DNA from: Rhodospirillales bacterium
Lineage (GTDB): Bacteria > Pseudomonadota > Gammaproteobacteria > Steroidobacterales > Rariloculaceae
Direction of reading: 5' to 3'
DNA length: 13,112 nt
Assembly: GCA_024640665.1 (NCBI GenBank)
Contig: JAHEEO010000068.1
Span: forward strand, 1 to 13,112
This document shows, piece after piece, positions 6,912 through 13,112 of the stretch. Every line of letters begins with the position of its first letter. The stretch's first letter is position 1. A model generated the notes under the pieces. The model worked only from the letters and a program-made list of their open reading frames with translations. It was not told the DNA's origin and did not search any database. The position numbers and the translations under genes were made by a program.

Positions 6912-7905
6912 TCCCCAGTCATCGGGAAAAGAACTGACAATGGTCGAAGCCATTAACTTGGCTCTGCGTCACGCGATGACTGAGGATGAAACCGTCATTT
7001 TGCTCGGAGAAGACGTGGGTATCGATGGTGGTGTCTTTCGGGTAACCGATGGGCTGATTAATGACTTCGGCGCGGAACGCGTCCGGGACACGCCTCTCAG
7101 CGAGGCGCTGATCGGCGGTTTACCAGTCGGCCTTTCTGCAATGGGTTTCAGACCTGTAGCCGAGATTCAGTTCATGGGCTTCATCTATCCCATTATCGAT
7201 CAGCTCGTTAATCACGCATCGAGACTGCGCACTCGGACCCGCGGCCGTTTGAGCTGCCCTCTCGTAATTCGCGCCCCTTTCGGCGGTGGAATCGGCGCGC
7301 CAGAACATCATTCCGAGAGCATGGAAGCGCTGTTTGCGCATATTCCAGGCATTCGCGTCGTCATTCCGTCTTCGCCGGCAAAGGCCTACGGGCTGCTGCT
7401 TGCTTCAATTCGCGATCCTGATCCGGTGGTGTTCTTGGAGCCGAAGCGCTTGTATCGATCGGAGCGTGAGTCAGTATTCGACAATGGCGATGCGCTGCCA
7501 CTCGATCAGGCGTTCGTATTGCGCAGCGGCGCGGATGTGACGCTGATAAGTTGGGGGGCAATGCTTACCGAAACCTTGGCTGCTGCCGATCTACTCGCCC
7601 AGGAGAGCGTGTCCGCCGAAGTCATTGACGTCGCAAGCGTCAAGTTTCTGGATTTCGAGACCATCCTCGGTTCTGTTCGCAAGACCGGTCGATGCGTGAT
7701 CATTCATGAGGCGCCGTTGACGGGCGGTTTGGGGGGCGAGATAGCCGCCAGAATCGCCGATGAGGGATTGATGCACTTACTTGCGCCCATTGCAAGAATA
7801 GCCGGTTGGGACGTAGTGATGCCCCTGCCGCGGCTCGAGTCGCACTATCTGCCTTCTCCCAATCGCATCGTCGCTGCTGTTCGACGTGCGATGGATTACT
7901 GCTGA
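6901..7905 (+). CDS. 2-oxoacid dehydrogenase E1 component, beta subunit
   Basis: This is the partner of E1 alpha in an alpha2beta2 heterotetramer. The 334-residue product has LLGEDVGIDGGVFRVT, whose Glu37 is the residue that activates ThDP in the family. It also has PEHHSESMEALFAHIPG with conserved His137, and PVVFLEPKRLYR. The C-terminal lipoyl-interaction domain follows from about 205, with FETILGSVRKTGR, EAPLTGGLGGEIAA and a final ESHYLPS. Length fits the family (about 325-350). The ATG at 6901 is preferred because GGA at 6891-6893 lies seven bases upstream; it overlaps the E1 alpha end by 11 bases. ATGs at 6880, 6889 and 6940 (the last giving MVEAINLAL) are alternatives. The stop overlaps the E2 start as TGATG. 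Confidence 0.9.
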   Translation: MNSNPQSSGKELTMVEAINLALRHAMTEDETVILLGEDVGIDGGVFRVTDGLINDFGAERVRDTPLSEALIGGLPVGLSAMGFRPVAEIQFMGFIYPIIDQLVNHASRLRTRTRGRLSCPLVIRAPFGGGIGAPEHHSESMEALFAHIPGIRVVIPSSPAKAYGLLLASIRDPDPVVFLEPKRLYRSERESVFDNGDALPLDQAFVLRSGADVTLISWGAMLTETLAAADLLAQESVSAEVIDVASVKFLDFETILGSVRKTGRCVIIHEAPLTGGLGGEIAARIADEGLMHLLAPIARIAGWDVVMPLPRLESHYLPSPNRIVAAVRRAMDYC

Positions 7906-8990
7906 TGGCGACACTATTCAGGTTGCCAGATCTCGGCGAGGGGCTGCACGAAGCTGAAATTGTGGCATGGCATGTGGGCGTTGATGATCATGTTGTCAAA
8001 GATCAGCCGCTGTGCTCCGTCGAAACCGATAAGGCCGTAGTTGAGATACCGTCACCCCAGGCAGGGCGAATCATGGACTTGCATGGCGCGCCAGGCGATG
8101 TCATCGAGGTGGGTGCGCCGTTAGTCGAGTTCAGTTCTGCAGATGCCGATGCCGACGCCGTTGACAGTGGCAGTGTGCTCGAGCTTTCGGCTAATTCGCC
8201 CGCCGTCCCGCGGCAACGGCAAGGCCGCAAGCAGCTTGCTCCTGCTGTGCGTCGACTTGCAGCGTCACTGGGTGTCGATGTTGAAAATATTGAAGGCACC
8301 GGTCCTCAGGGGGCAGTCACTAAATCTGATGTCGAATCTGCAGCAGCCTCGACTGGAACCGAAATGCGGGTGCGCAGCGTGCGCCGGGCGATGCTGCAAA
8401 ACATGGCACGCGCAGGCCGCGAAATAGTCCCTGCGACTGTTACAGACGAGGCCGATATCCAATCGTGGCCTGAAAGCTCCGACATTACAGTGAGACTGAT
8501 ACGGGCGGTCGTGGCGGGATGCCAGGCATCACCGCCGCTCAATGCCTGGTTTGACAGCAAGGCGGAAACTCTCGAGTTGCATTCGAGCGTTGACCTCGCC
8601 TTGGCCGTTGAAACAGAAGATGGCCTATTCGCGCCTGTTATTAGAAACGCTGCAAACAGCGACGTGGCTGAATTGCGTAAGAGTCTCGAAACAATCAAGG
8701 CTGATATCGCAAACCGTTCAGTGCCTCGCAGTGCGCTTCAAGGTGCAACCATCACGCTCAGCAATTTTGGAATGTTCGGCGGGCGTTTCGCCAGCTTGGT
8801 CGTAATTCCGCCGCAGGTCGCGATCCTGGGTGCGGGCAGAGCCGACGTGCGTGTCGTTCCTGTCGAAGGCAGCCCGCAGTTGCATCGAATGCTGCCATTG
8901 TCACTCAGTTTTGATCATCGCGTGGTAACTGGCGTGGAAGCAACGCGTTTCTTGAATGCCGTGATCGTAGATCTCGAAAAGCCGAATTAG
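7905..8990 (+). CDS. 2-oxoacid dehydrogenase E2 component, dihydrolipoamide acyltransferase (short form)
   Basis: E2 forms the core of the complex and transfers the acyl group from lipoamide to CoA. The 361-residue protein has one lipoyl domain (1-77) with the lipoylated Lys43 in VETDKAVVEIP. An Ala/Asp-rich linker follows, then a peripheral-subunit-binding domain (about 109-145, APAVRRLAASLGVDVENIEG, GTGPQGAVTKSDV), and the catalytic domain from about 155. The catalytic region is about 20 residues shorter than usual near 180-200. The active-site motif is SFDHRVVTG (335-343): His338 is kept, but Thr342 stands where most E2s have Asp in HRxxDG. I recall this short HRxxTG form from Xanthomonadales-like bacteria, so it is probably a working subfamily. 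The start at 7905 shares one base with the upstream stop; an earlier ATG at 7806 lies inside E1 beta and adds residues foreign to the lipoyl domain. Confidence 0.9.
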   Translation: MATLFRLPDLGEGLHEAEIVAWHVGVDDHVVKDQPLCSVETDKAVVEIPSPQAGRIMDLHGAPGDVIEVGAPLVEFSSADADADAVDSGSVLELSANSPAVPRQRQGRKQLAPAVRRLAASLGVDVENIEGTGPQGAVTKSDVESAAASTGTEMRVRSVRRAMLQNMARAGREIVPATVTDEADIQSWPESSDITVRLIRAVVAGCQASPPLNAWFDSKAETLELHSSVDLALAVETEDGLFAPVIRNAANSDVAELRKSLETIKADIANRSVPRSALQGATITLSNFGMFGGRFASLVVIPPQVAILGAGRADVRVVPVEGSPQLHRMLPLSLSFDHRVVTGVEATRFLNAVIVDLEKPN

Positions 8991-9008
8991 CCTGAAGGTG
9001 AGTGCTGT

Positions 9009-10118
9009 ATGACCGAGTCCGTATTTCAACGCTGCGATGATCTGGGTCCTGCCCGGGTTCTCCACATTTACGAGCCATCTACAAAGCTCAACGCGATTCT
9101 GGTAGTCGATAACACGGCAGCAGGCCCTGCAATTGGCGGCGTGCGCATGGCAGCCGACGTATCTCTGCAGGAGTGTATGCGGCTCGCTCGTGCAATGACC
9201 TATAAGAATGCGGCTGCCGGACTGCCCCATGGCGGTGGGAAGGCTGTAATTTTCGCGGACCCCAACTCAGATATAGATAACAAAGAGAGACTACTGCGCT
9301 GCTTTGCACAGGCTATTGGCCCAATCGAGGATTTTATCGCCGGGCCTGATATGGGCACTGACGAAACGGCGATGGCGTGGGTGCATGACGAGATTGGTCG
9401 TGCAGTCGGTCTCCCGCGAGAAATCGGCGGAATACCTCTCGATGAAATTGGAGCCACTGGCGCAGGACTTGTCTCTGCTGCTGAAGTGGCTTGTGCCTGG
9501 TTGAAGTTCGATTTGGCAGGTGCCCGCGTGGCAATTCAGGGCTTTGGCTCGGTCGGCAAAAATGCGGCGAGATTTCTTGCGGACAAGGGCGCGATTATCG
9601 TCGCTGTGGCTGATTCACGCGGCACGCTGCATGAGCCGGCCGGGCTCGACGTATCGCAGCTGATCGAACTCAAGAGCCGCGGCGCACATGTTGTGGATTC
9701 GCGATCCGGAACCCAGCTCGCCGGGGAAGCCATCATCGGCATCGATTGCGATATCTTAATCCCTGCTGCGCGACCCGATGTGATCCGCGGCGACAACGCA
9801 GATGACGTGAAGGCCAGGCTGATACTTCAAGGGGCAAACATCGGTGTCACCGAAGAGGCTGAAGCCAGCCTGCATGATCGAGGCGTCGTTTGTATACCTG
9901 ATTTCATTTCAAACGCGGGTGGCGTGATCTGTGCGGCCGCGGAGTACCATGGCAGATCTCAATCTCAGGCACTCGAAACGATAGACGAGAAAATTCGGAC
10001 GAATGTGGCCGAGGTGCTCGAGCGAGCATCGCGTAAGGGGTTGCTCCCGCGGGCTGCTGCGAATGCGCTGGCCGAAGAACGAATCCGCACAGCAATGCAA
10101 TTCCGGCGATGGCATTGA
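9009..10118 (+). CDS. Glu/Leu/Phe/Val dehydrogenase, probably a branched-chain amino acid (leucine) dehydrogenase
   Basis: The enzyme catalyses NAD-dependent oxidative deamination of an amino acid to its 2-oxoacid. The 369-residue length matches leucine dehydrogenases (about 365) rather than glutamate dehydrogenases (410-450). The N-terminal dimerisation domain holds Lys66 in TYKNAAAGLPHGGGK, catalytic Lys78 in GGGKAVI, and Asp114 in GPDMGTDE. The Rossmann domain has GFGSVG (178-183) and Asp202 at the end of the next strand, favouring NAD over NADP. Where glutamate dehydrogenases have the substrate-binding Lys in GPxKGG, this protein has Ile42 (GPAIGG), so glutamate is unlikely. GANIGVTEEAE (275-285), however, is more like glutamate dehydrogenases. 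An AAGG ribosome site at 8995-8998 lies 10 bases upstream. It starts 18 bases after E2 and would supply the 2-oxoacid substrates of the complex. Confidence 0.85.
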   Translation: MTESVFQRCDDLGPARVLHIYEPSTKLNAILVVDNTAAGPAIGGVRMAADVSLQECMRLARAMTYKNAAAGLPHGGGKAVIFADPNSDIDNKERLLRCFAQAIGPIEDFIAGPDMGTDETAMAWVHDEIGRAVGLPREIGGIPLDEIGATGAGLVSAAEVACAWLKFDLAGARVAIQGFGSVGKNAARFLADKGAIIVAVADSRGTLHEPAGLDVSQLIELKSRGAHVVDSRSGTQLAGEAIIGIDCDILIPAARPDVIRGDNADDVKARLILQGANIGVTEEAEASLHDRGVVCIPDFISNAGGVICAAAEYHGRSQSQALETIDEKIRTNVAEVLERASRKGLLPRAAANALAEERIRTAMQFRRWH

Positions 10119-10157
10119 GGCACTTGCTGACGCCGCAATTTCATATCAAGTGTATGT

Positions 10158-10186
10158 TTGATTACGCAGTTACTTTCCGGTAAAAC
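10158..10186 (+). promoter_or_regulatory. Candidate sigma-70 promoter for the lemA unit
   Basis: TTGATT (10158-10163) and TAAAAC (10181-10186) are spaced by exactly 17 bases, each matching four of six consensus positions. They lie about 80 bases before the lemA start in the 149-base gap after the dehydrogenase gene. No terminator is visible in this gap, so read-through from the upstream operon is also possible. Confidence 0.35.
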
Positions 10187-10267
10187 AAACTCGCCTGGCA
10201 ATAATCCGATGCGACTTCTTTCGGCGCTGTCAGTCGGATATCAGTATTCGTTCACAGGGGCGGTTAT

Positions 10268-10819
10268 ATGGCAGCCTTAATTCTGGCGGGAATAATCGGC
10301 ACCCTGGTCCTTTGGGGTGTGCTGATATATAACGCGTTGGTTCGCTATCGAAATCAAGTCGCTGCCGCCTGGAGCGATATCGACGTTCAGTTGCAGCGTC
10401 GTCACGATTTAGTTCCGCAGCTCGTTGAGGCGGTGCGCGGATACGCCGGCTATGAGAAAGCGACACTCGAGGCCGTCACTGAGTTGCGCGCACGCAGCCT
10501 GCAAACACAGCAGGTAGGCGAGATTGCGGCGCTGGAGCAGCAACTTGAATCTGGGGTGCATCGGCTAATCGCGCTGGCAGAGGAATACCCCGACCTCAAA
10601 GCGAACGAAAACTTCTTGGACCTGCAGCGGGAGCTCAGCGAAATAGAGGACCATCTGCAATATGCGCGGCGTTTCTACAATGGCGCAGTGCGAATATTGA
10701 ATACACGTATCGAGTCGTTTCCCGATTTGTTGGTGGCCCGTCCGATGCAATTTGTGCAGGCCGAGTTCTTCGAAGCAGAGGCTGAAGCGGAGACGCCGGT
10801 CCGCGTGGAGTTCAATTGA
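10268..10819 (+). CDS. lemA: LemA family membrane-anchored protein
   Basis: The 183-residue protein has one N-terminal membrane helix (about 3-22) and then the helical LemA domain. Signature stretches are RYRNQVAAAWSDIDVQLQRR (27-45), HDLVPQLVEAVRGYA (46-60), and YPDLKANENFLDLQREL (107-123) with the following EIEDHLQYARRFYNGAVRIL and FPDLLVA. Length is typical. LemA proteins form a long helical bundle anchored in the membrane; their biochemical role is poorly defined and the name comes from a surface antigen. AGGGG at 10256-10260, seven bases before the ATG, supports the start. It overlaps the DUF2207 gene by four bases, a common pairing for this family. The C-terminal tail from about 163 is acidic (EFFEAEAEAE). 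Confidence 0.93.
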   Translation: MAALILAGIIGTLVLWGVLIYNALVRYRNQVAAAWSDIDVQLQRRHDLVPQLVEAVRGYAGYEKATLEAVTELRARSLQTQQVGEIAALEQQLESGVHRLIALAEEYPDLKANENFLDLQRELSEIEDHLQYARRFYNGAVRILNTRIESFPDLLVARPMQFVQAEFFEAEAEAETPVRVEFN

Positions 10820-12537
10820 AAAGTCGTTTGCAAGTTGTTGCGCACACAGTGCTGTTTGCATTGACGCTGCTGCTGCCACTCGGCAGCTTCGCAGACGAGC
10901 GCATTCTGAGCTTCGACAGCGAAATCGTTGTGGCTGCCGACGGTGGCATGCGAGTTACAGAGTCGATTCGGGTTCGTGCAGAGGGCAATCAGATTCGGCG
11001 CGGGATATTTCGCGATTTTCCGACCGATTATCGCGACCGTGTCGGTAATCGCTACCGGGTTGGATTCGATGTCATATCCGTACGGCGCGATGGGGCCGCC
11101 GAGCCTTATCGTAGCGAGCGAATCGCAAATGGCATTCGCGTTTACATTGGCAGCGCCGATGTGTTTTTGCAGCCCGACGAGTATCAGTATGAGCTTACAT
11201 ACGACACGAGTCGGCAGCTCGGTTTTTTCGATGATCATGATGAACTCTATTGGAACGTCACTGGCAACGGCTGGGATTTTCCGATCGATCGCGCTAGCGC
11301 GCAGGTGCGCCTGTCCAATGCGGTGCCGTCCGCCGAGTTCGCCATTGAGGCTTACGTGGGTCCGATGGGCAGCAATGAGCAATCGTATGTTGCTTCCGTA
11401 ACCGGAGGCGTTGCTTCGGTTGCTGCCACACGGCCGCTGAATCCGCGCGAGGGGCTGACGTTGGTAGCCAGTTGGCCTAAAGGCTTCGTCGAGGAGCCCA
11501 CGGCTATCGATAGAGCTGCAAACCTACTCATCGACAACGTCGGTCTGCTGGTCGCGCTGGCGAGCTTTTTTGCCGCCTCCGCCTACTTGTTCTTGGCGTG
11601 GCGAAAAGTGGGCCGAGACCCCGAGCCCGGCGTCATATTTCCGCACTATCAGCCACCCGAAGATTTCTCGCCGGCCGCCATGCGCTACGTCACGCGTATG
11701 GGTTACGACGCCAAGGCATTCACAGCTGCGATTCTTAATTTGGCCGTCAAAGGCTATCTTGAAATCGACGAAGAAGATGAAGTGTATACGTTGCGCGCGA
11801 CTCGGCCGATTGAGAAAGCGCTGGCGCCGGGAGAGGCGGAATTACGCAAAGAACTGTTCAAGAATTCGACGACGGTGGAGCTGAAGAATACGAATCATTC
11901 GGTAATGCGCAAAGCGATGCGTGCTCACGGCAAGGTCTTGAATCGTCACTTAAACCGCGTGTACTTCATGACCAATTCATTGTTGGTCGTTCCCGCGGTT
12001 TTTGTTCTTGGCATCGCATTTGCTGCTGTATTTCTGCTTGCTCAGATCACCGTTTCGGTGGTGCTCGTATTAGTGCCTGCTGTGCTTACAGTCGTAGTGT
12101 TCTTCTTTCTGCTGCGCGCACCGACCCCGCTCGGCAGGCGCTTGCTGGACAAGATCGAGGGTTTCAAGTTGTATCTCGAGGTTGCGGAAAAAGAAGAGTT
12201 GGCTCTGCGCGATCCGCCTGAGAAAACCCCGGCACTGTTCGAGTCCTATCTGCCATATGCCTTGGCCCTGGGGGTTGAGCACGCTTGGGCAGAAAAGTTT
12301 TCCGGCATTTTTGAAAGGCTGAAGGACGAGACTGGCACAACCTATCAGCCGCGCTGGTATCACGGCAATTGGCACGGCAGCGGTTACGGTGGCAGTGTCC
12401 GCGGCCTGACTGCAATGACAGGTTCGCTCGGCAGTGCGATCTCTTCGGCATCGACGCCGCCGGGTTCTTCATCCGGTGGCGGCGGCGGGGGATCTTCGGG
12501 CGGTGGCGGCGGCGGTGGTGGTGGCGGCGGCTGGTAA
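10816..12537 (+). CDS. DUF2207 family predicted membrane protein with glycine-rich C-terminus
   Basis: The 573-residue protein has a signal peptide (MKSRLQVVAH then a hydrophobic core, cleavage likely after Ala26 in SFA-DE). A beta-rich extracytoplasmic DUF2207 domain follows (about 30-230: ILSFDSEIVV, RRGIFRDFPT, ELYWNVTGNGW). Then come a membrane helix at about 241-262, a cytoplasmic region (263-385), two adjacent helices at about 386-408 and 410-433, a conserved GRRLLDKIEGFKLYLEVAEK segment (440-459), and a Gly/Ser tail ending in GGW. This is the YciQ-like family, function unknown, often next to lemA. The start is TTG at 10816, inside the lemA stop (TTGA). GGAG at 10807-10810, five bases upstream, makes this start convincing and indicates translational coupling. 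The two proteins probably act together at the membrane (inference). Confidence 0.9.
   Translation: MKSRLQVVAHTVLFALTLLLPLGSFADERILSFDSEIVVAADGGMRVTESIRVRAEGNQIRRGIFRDFPTDYRDRVGNRYRVGFDVISVRRDGAAEPYRSERIANGIRVYIGSADVFLQPDEYQYELTYDTSRQLGFFDDHDELYWNVTGNGWDFPIDRASAQVRLSNAVPSAEFAIEAYVGPMGSNEQSYVASVTGGVASVAATRPLNPREGLTLVASWPKGFVEEPTAIDRAANLLIDNVGLLVALASFFAASAYLFLAWRKVGRDPEPGVIFPHYQPPEDFSPAAMRYVTRMGYDAKAFTAAILNLAVKGYLEIDEEDEVYTLRATRPIEKALAPGEAELRKELFKNSTTVELKNTNHSVMRKAMRAHGKVLNRHLNRVYFMTNSLLVVPAVFVLGIAFAAVFLLAQITVSVVLVLVPAVLTVVVFFFLLRAPTPLGRRLLDKIEGFKLYLEVAEKEELALRDPPEKTPALFESYLPYALALGVEHAWAEKFSGIFERLKDETGTTYQPRWYHGNWHGSGYGGSVRGLTAMTGSLGSAISSASTPPGSSSGGGGGGSSGGGGGGGGGGGW
12475..12534 (+). repeat. 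GGC/GGT-rich tract coding a polyglycine tail
   Basis: Near-continuous Gly codons give Gly runs at residues 554-559 and 562-572 of the DUF2207 protein, interrupted by Ser-Ser and closed by Trp. Such GGGGW tails are common in this family. The GC-rich simple sequence is prone to length change. Confidence 0.85.
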
Positions 12538-12569
12538 GTTGGCAGCCGTTGATGCGCGCTAATTCAGCG
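12538..12569. other. Short convergent gap
   Basis: Only 32 bases separate the stop codons of the convergent DUF2207 and thiamine-enzyme genes. A 5-base stem, GCGCT (12556-12560) with AGCGC (12566-12570), touches the minus-strand stop but has no T-run after it on the plus strand, so a terminator cannot be claimed. Confidence 0.4.
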
Positions 12570-13112
12570 CTAAATCTCAGTCTCCGCAGGCGTCCAACCT
12601 TTCGCGATCGAAAAATGGTCGTACCAGTCGCGATCGAACGAGCCGAATCGGGTTTCTATCTTTACGTCGACTAGATACGGTCGACCGGACTGAATGGCCG
12701 ACTTGGCTCGAAGCAACGCATCCCTGAGGTGCTTCGGATCATCGACGGTTTCGCCCTCGACGCCATAACCGCGCGCTATGCTGACGTAGTCGATATTCGG
12801 ATGACCCAAAGACACGCCTGGGTATTGACCCGTTTCGACCATGCGTCCCGGCAACTTCGACATGTTCATTCGATTCGCTTGGTATTGGCCATTGTTCAAA
12901 ACGATGTAACCGATAGGCGCATCGTAACGTGCTGCGGACCACAGGCCTTGTGCGCCGAAATTGAATGCGCCATCGCCGGCTATGCACCAGATTTCTTTGC
13001 CCGGATTGCCGATTGCGATACCCACTGCTGCCGGCACGCCCCAGCCAAGGATTCCGCCGGTCGTGCCGTAGGCTTTGCGGCGCTGCTCGTACGGTACGTT
13101 GCCGTCAATGGT
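12570..13112 (-). CDS. Thiamine diphosphate-dependent enzyme, C-terminal part (acetolactate synthase/benzoylformate decarboxylase superfamily)
   Basis: The last 180 codons are visible; the frame is open to the window edge, so the N-terminal and middle domains are outside. This part is the ThDP-binding (PP) domain: GTTGGILGWGVPAAVG, then the cofactor motif GDGAFNF (46-52 of the visible part) ending in Asn73-Asn74 (VLNNGQYQANRM), with the usual spacing of about 29 residues. HPNIDYVSIARGYGVEG and RPYLVDVKIE complete the family C-terminus. Members act on 2-oxoacids (acetolactate synthase, benzoylformate decarboxylase, benzaldehyde lyase, oxalyl-CoA decarboxylase). The pattern recalls benzoylformate decarboxylase-like proteins more than biosynthetic acetolactate synthase, but the substrate cannot be assigned from this part. 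The GTG at 13037 is not the start, because conserved family sequence continues upstream. Confidence 0.85.
   Translation of the reverse strand, partial: TIDGNVPYEQRRKAYGTTGGILGWGVPAAVGIAIGNPGKEIWCIAGDGAFNFGAQGLWSAARYDAPIGYIVLNNGQYQANRMNMSKLPGRMVETGQYPGVSLGHPNIDYVSIARGYGVEGETVDDPKHLRDALLRAKSAIQSGRPYLVDVKIETRFGSFDRDWYDHFSIAKGWTPAETEI

Noticed and set aside
7806..7904. Upstream ATG start for E2
   Set aside because: The extra 33 residues overlap E1 beta and do not fit the lipoyl domain, which begins at MATLFRLPDLGEG.
10675..11382. Minus-strand frame of 235 codons across the lemA-DUF2207 junction
   Set aside because: It is antisense to two recognised genes, has a low-complexity product and no ribosome site; it is a composition shadow.
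12556..12570. GCGCT-AATTC-AGCGC hairpin as a bidirectional terminator
   Set aside because: The stem has only five base pairs, no T-run follows it on the plus strand, and it overlaps the minus-strand stop codon.

Overview
The window looks like a chromosomal segment of a Gram-negative proteobacterium with moderate GC, most likely a gammaproteobacterium. The organism call is inference: it rests on a LonB-type protease paired with a universal-stress-like protein, a LemA/DUF2207 pair, and a 2-oxoacid dehydrogenase E2 of a short form that I recall from Xanthomonadales-like genomes. No rRNA, tRNA, insertion sequence, CRISPR array or phage gene is visible.

Layout. (1) 1-510: the N-terminal end of a MerR-type regulator on the minus strand is divergent from a 43-residue single-helix membrane protein on the plus strand. 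They share an AT-rich control region full of ATATAGAT/AGATATA motifs. The small gene ends in a strong intrinsic terminator. (2) 554-3879, minus strand: a two-gene unit, LonB-like AAA+ protease followed by a tandem universal-stress-like protein. (3) 4120-10118, plus strand: a tight five-gene operon of acyl-CoA synthetase, 2-oxoacid dehydrogenase E1 alpha, E1 beta and E2, and a leucine/glutamate-type amino acid dehydrogenase. The first four genes overlap end to start. (4) 10268-12537, plus strand: lemA and a DUF2207 membrane protein, overlapping by 4 bases, the second starting with TTG. (5) 12570-13112, minus strand: the C-terminal 180 residues of a thiamine-diphosphate enzyme of the acetolactate synthase/benzoylformate decarboxylase superfamily, convergent with the DUF2207 gene.

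How the genes work together. The central operon reads as a branched-chain acyl-CoA module. The amino acid dehydrogenase would deaminate leucine, isoleucine or valine to 2-oxoacids. The E1/E2 complex would convert these to isovaleryl-, 2-methylbutyryl- or isobutyryl-CoA. The acyl-CoA synthetase would activate the matching free acids, or another carboxylic acid. The E3 subunit (lipoamide dehydrogenase) is not in the window and must come from elsewhere. The products could feed catabolism or prime branched-chain fatty acid synthesis; the sequence does not decide which. E1 alpha also resembles Bacillus-type pyruvate dehydrogenase, so pyruvate remains a possible substrate.

Most of the window is recognisable housekeeping or metabolic content. 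The points most worth a second look are the small membrane protein with its motif-rich divergent promoter, the altered HRxxTG motif and short catalytic domain of E2, the altered Walker A of the LonB-like protease, and the hydrophobic residue where glutamate dehydrogenases have their substrate-binding lysine.
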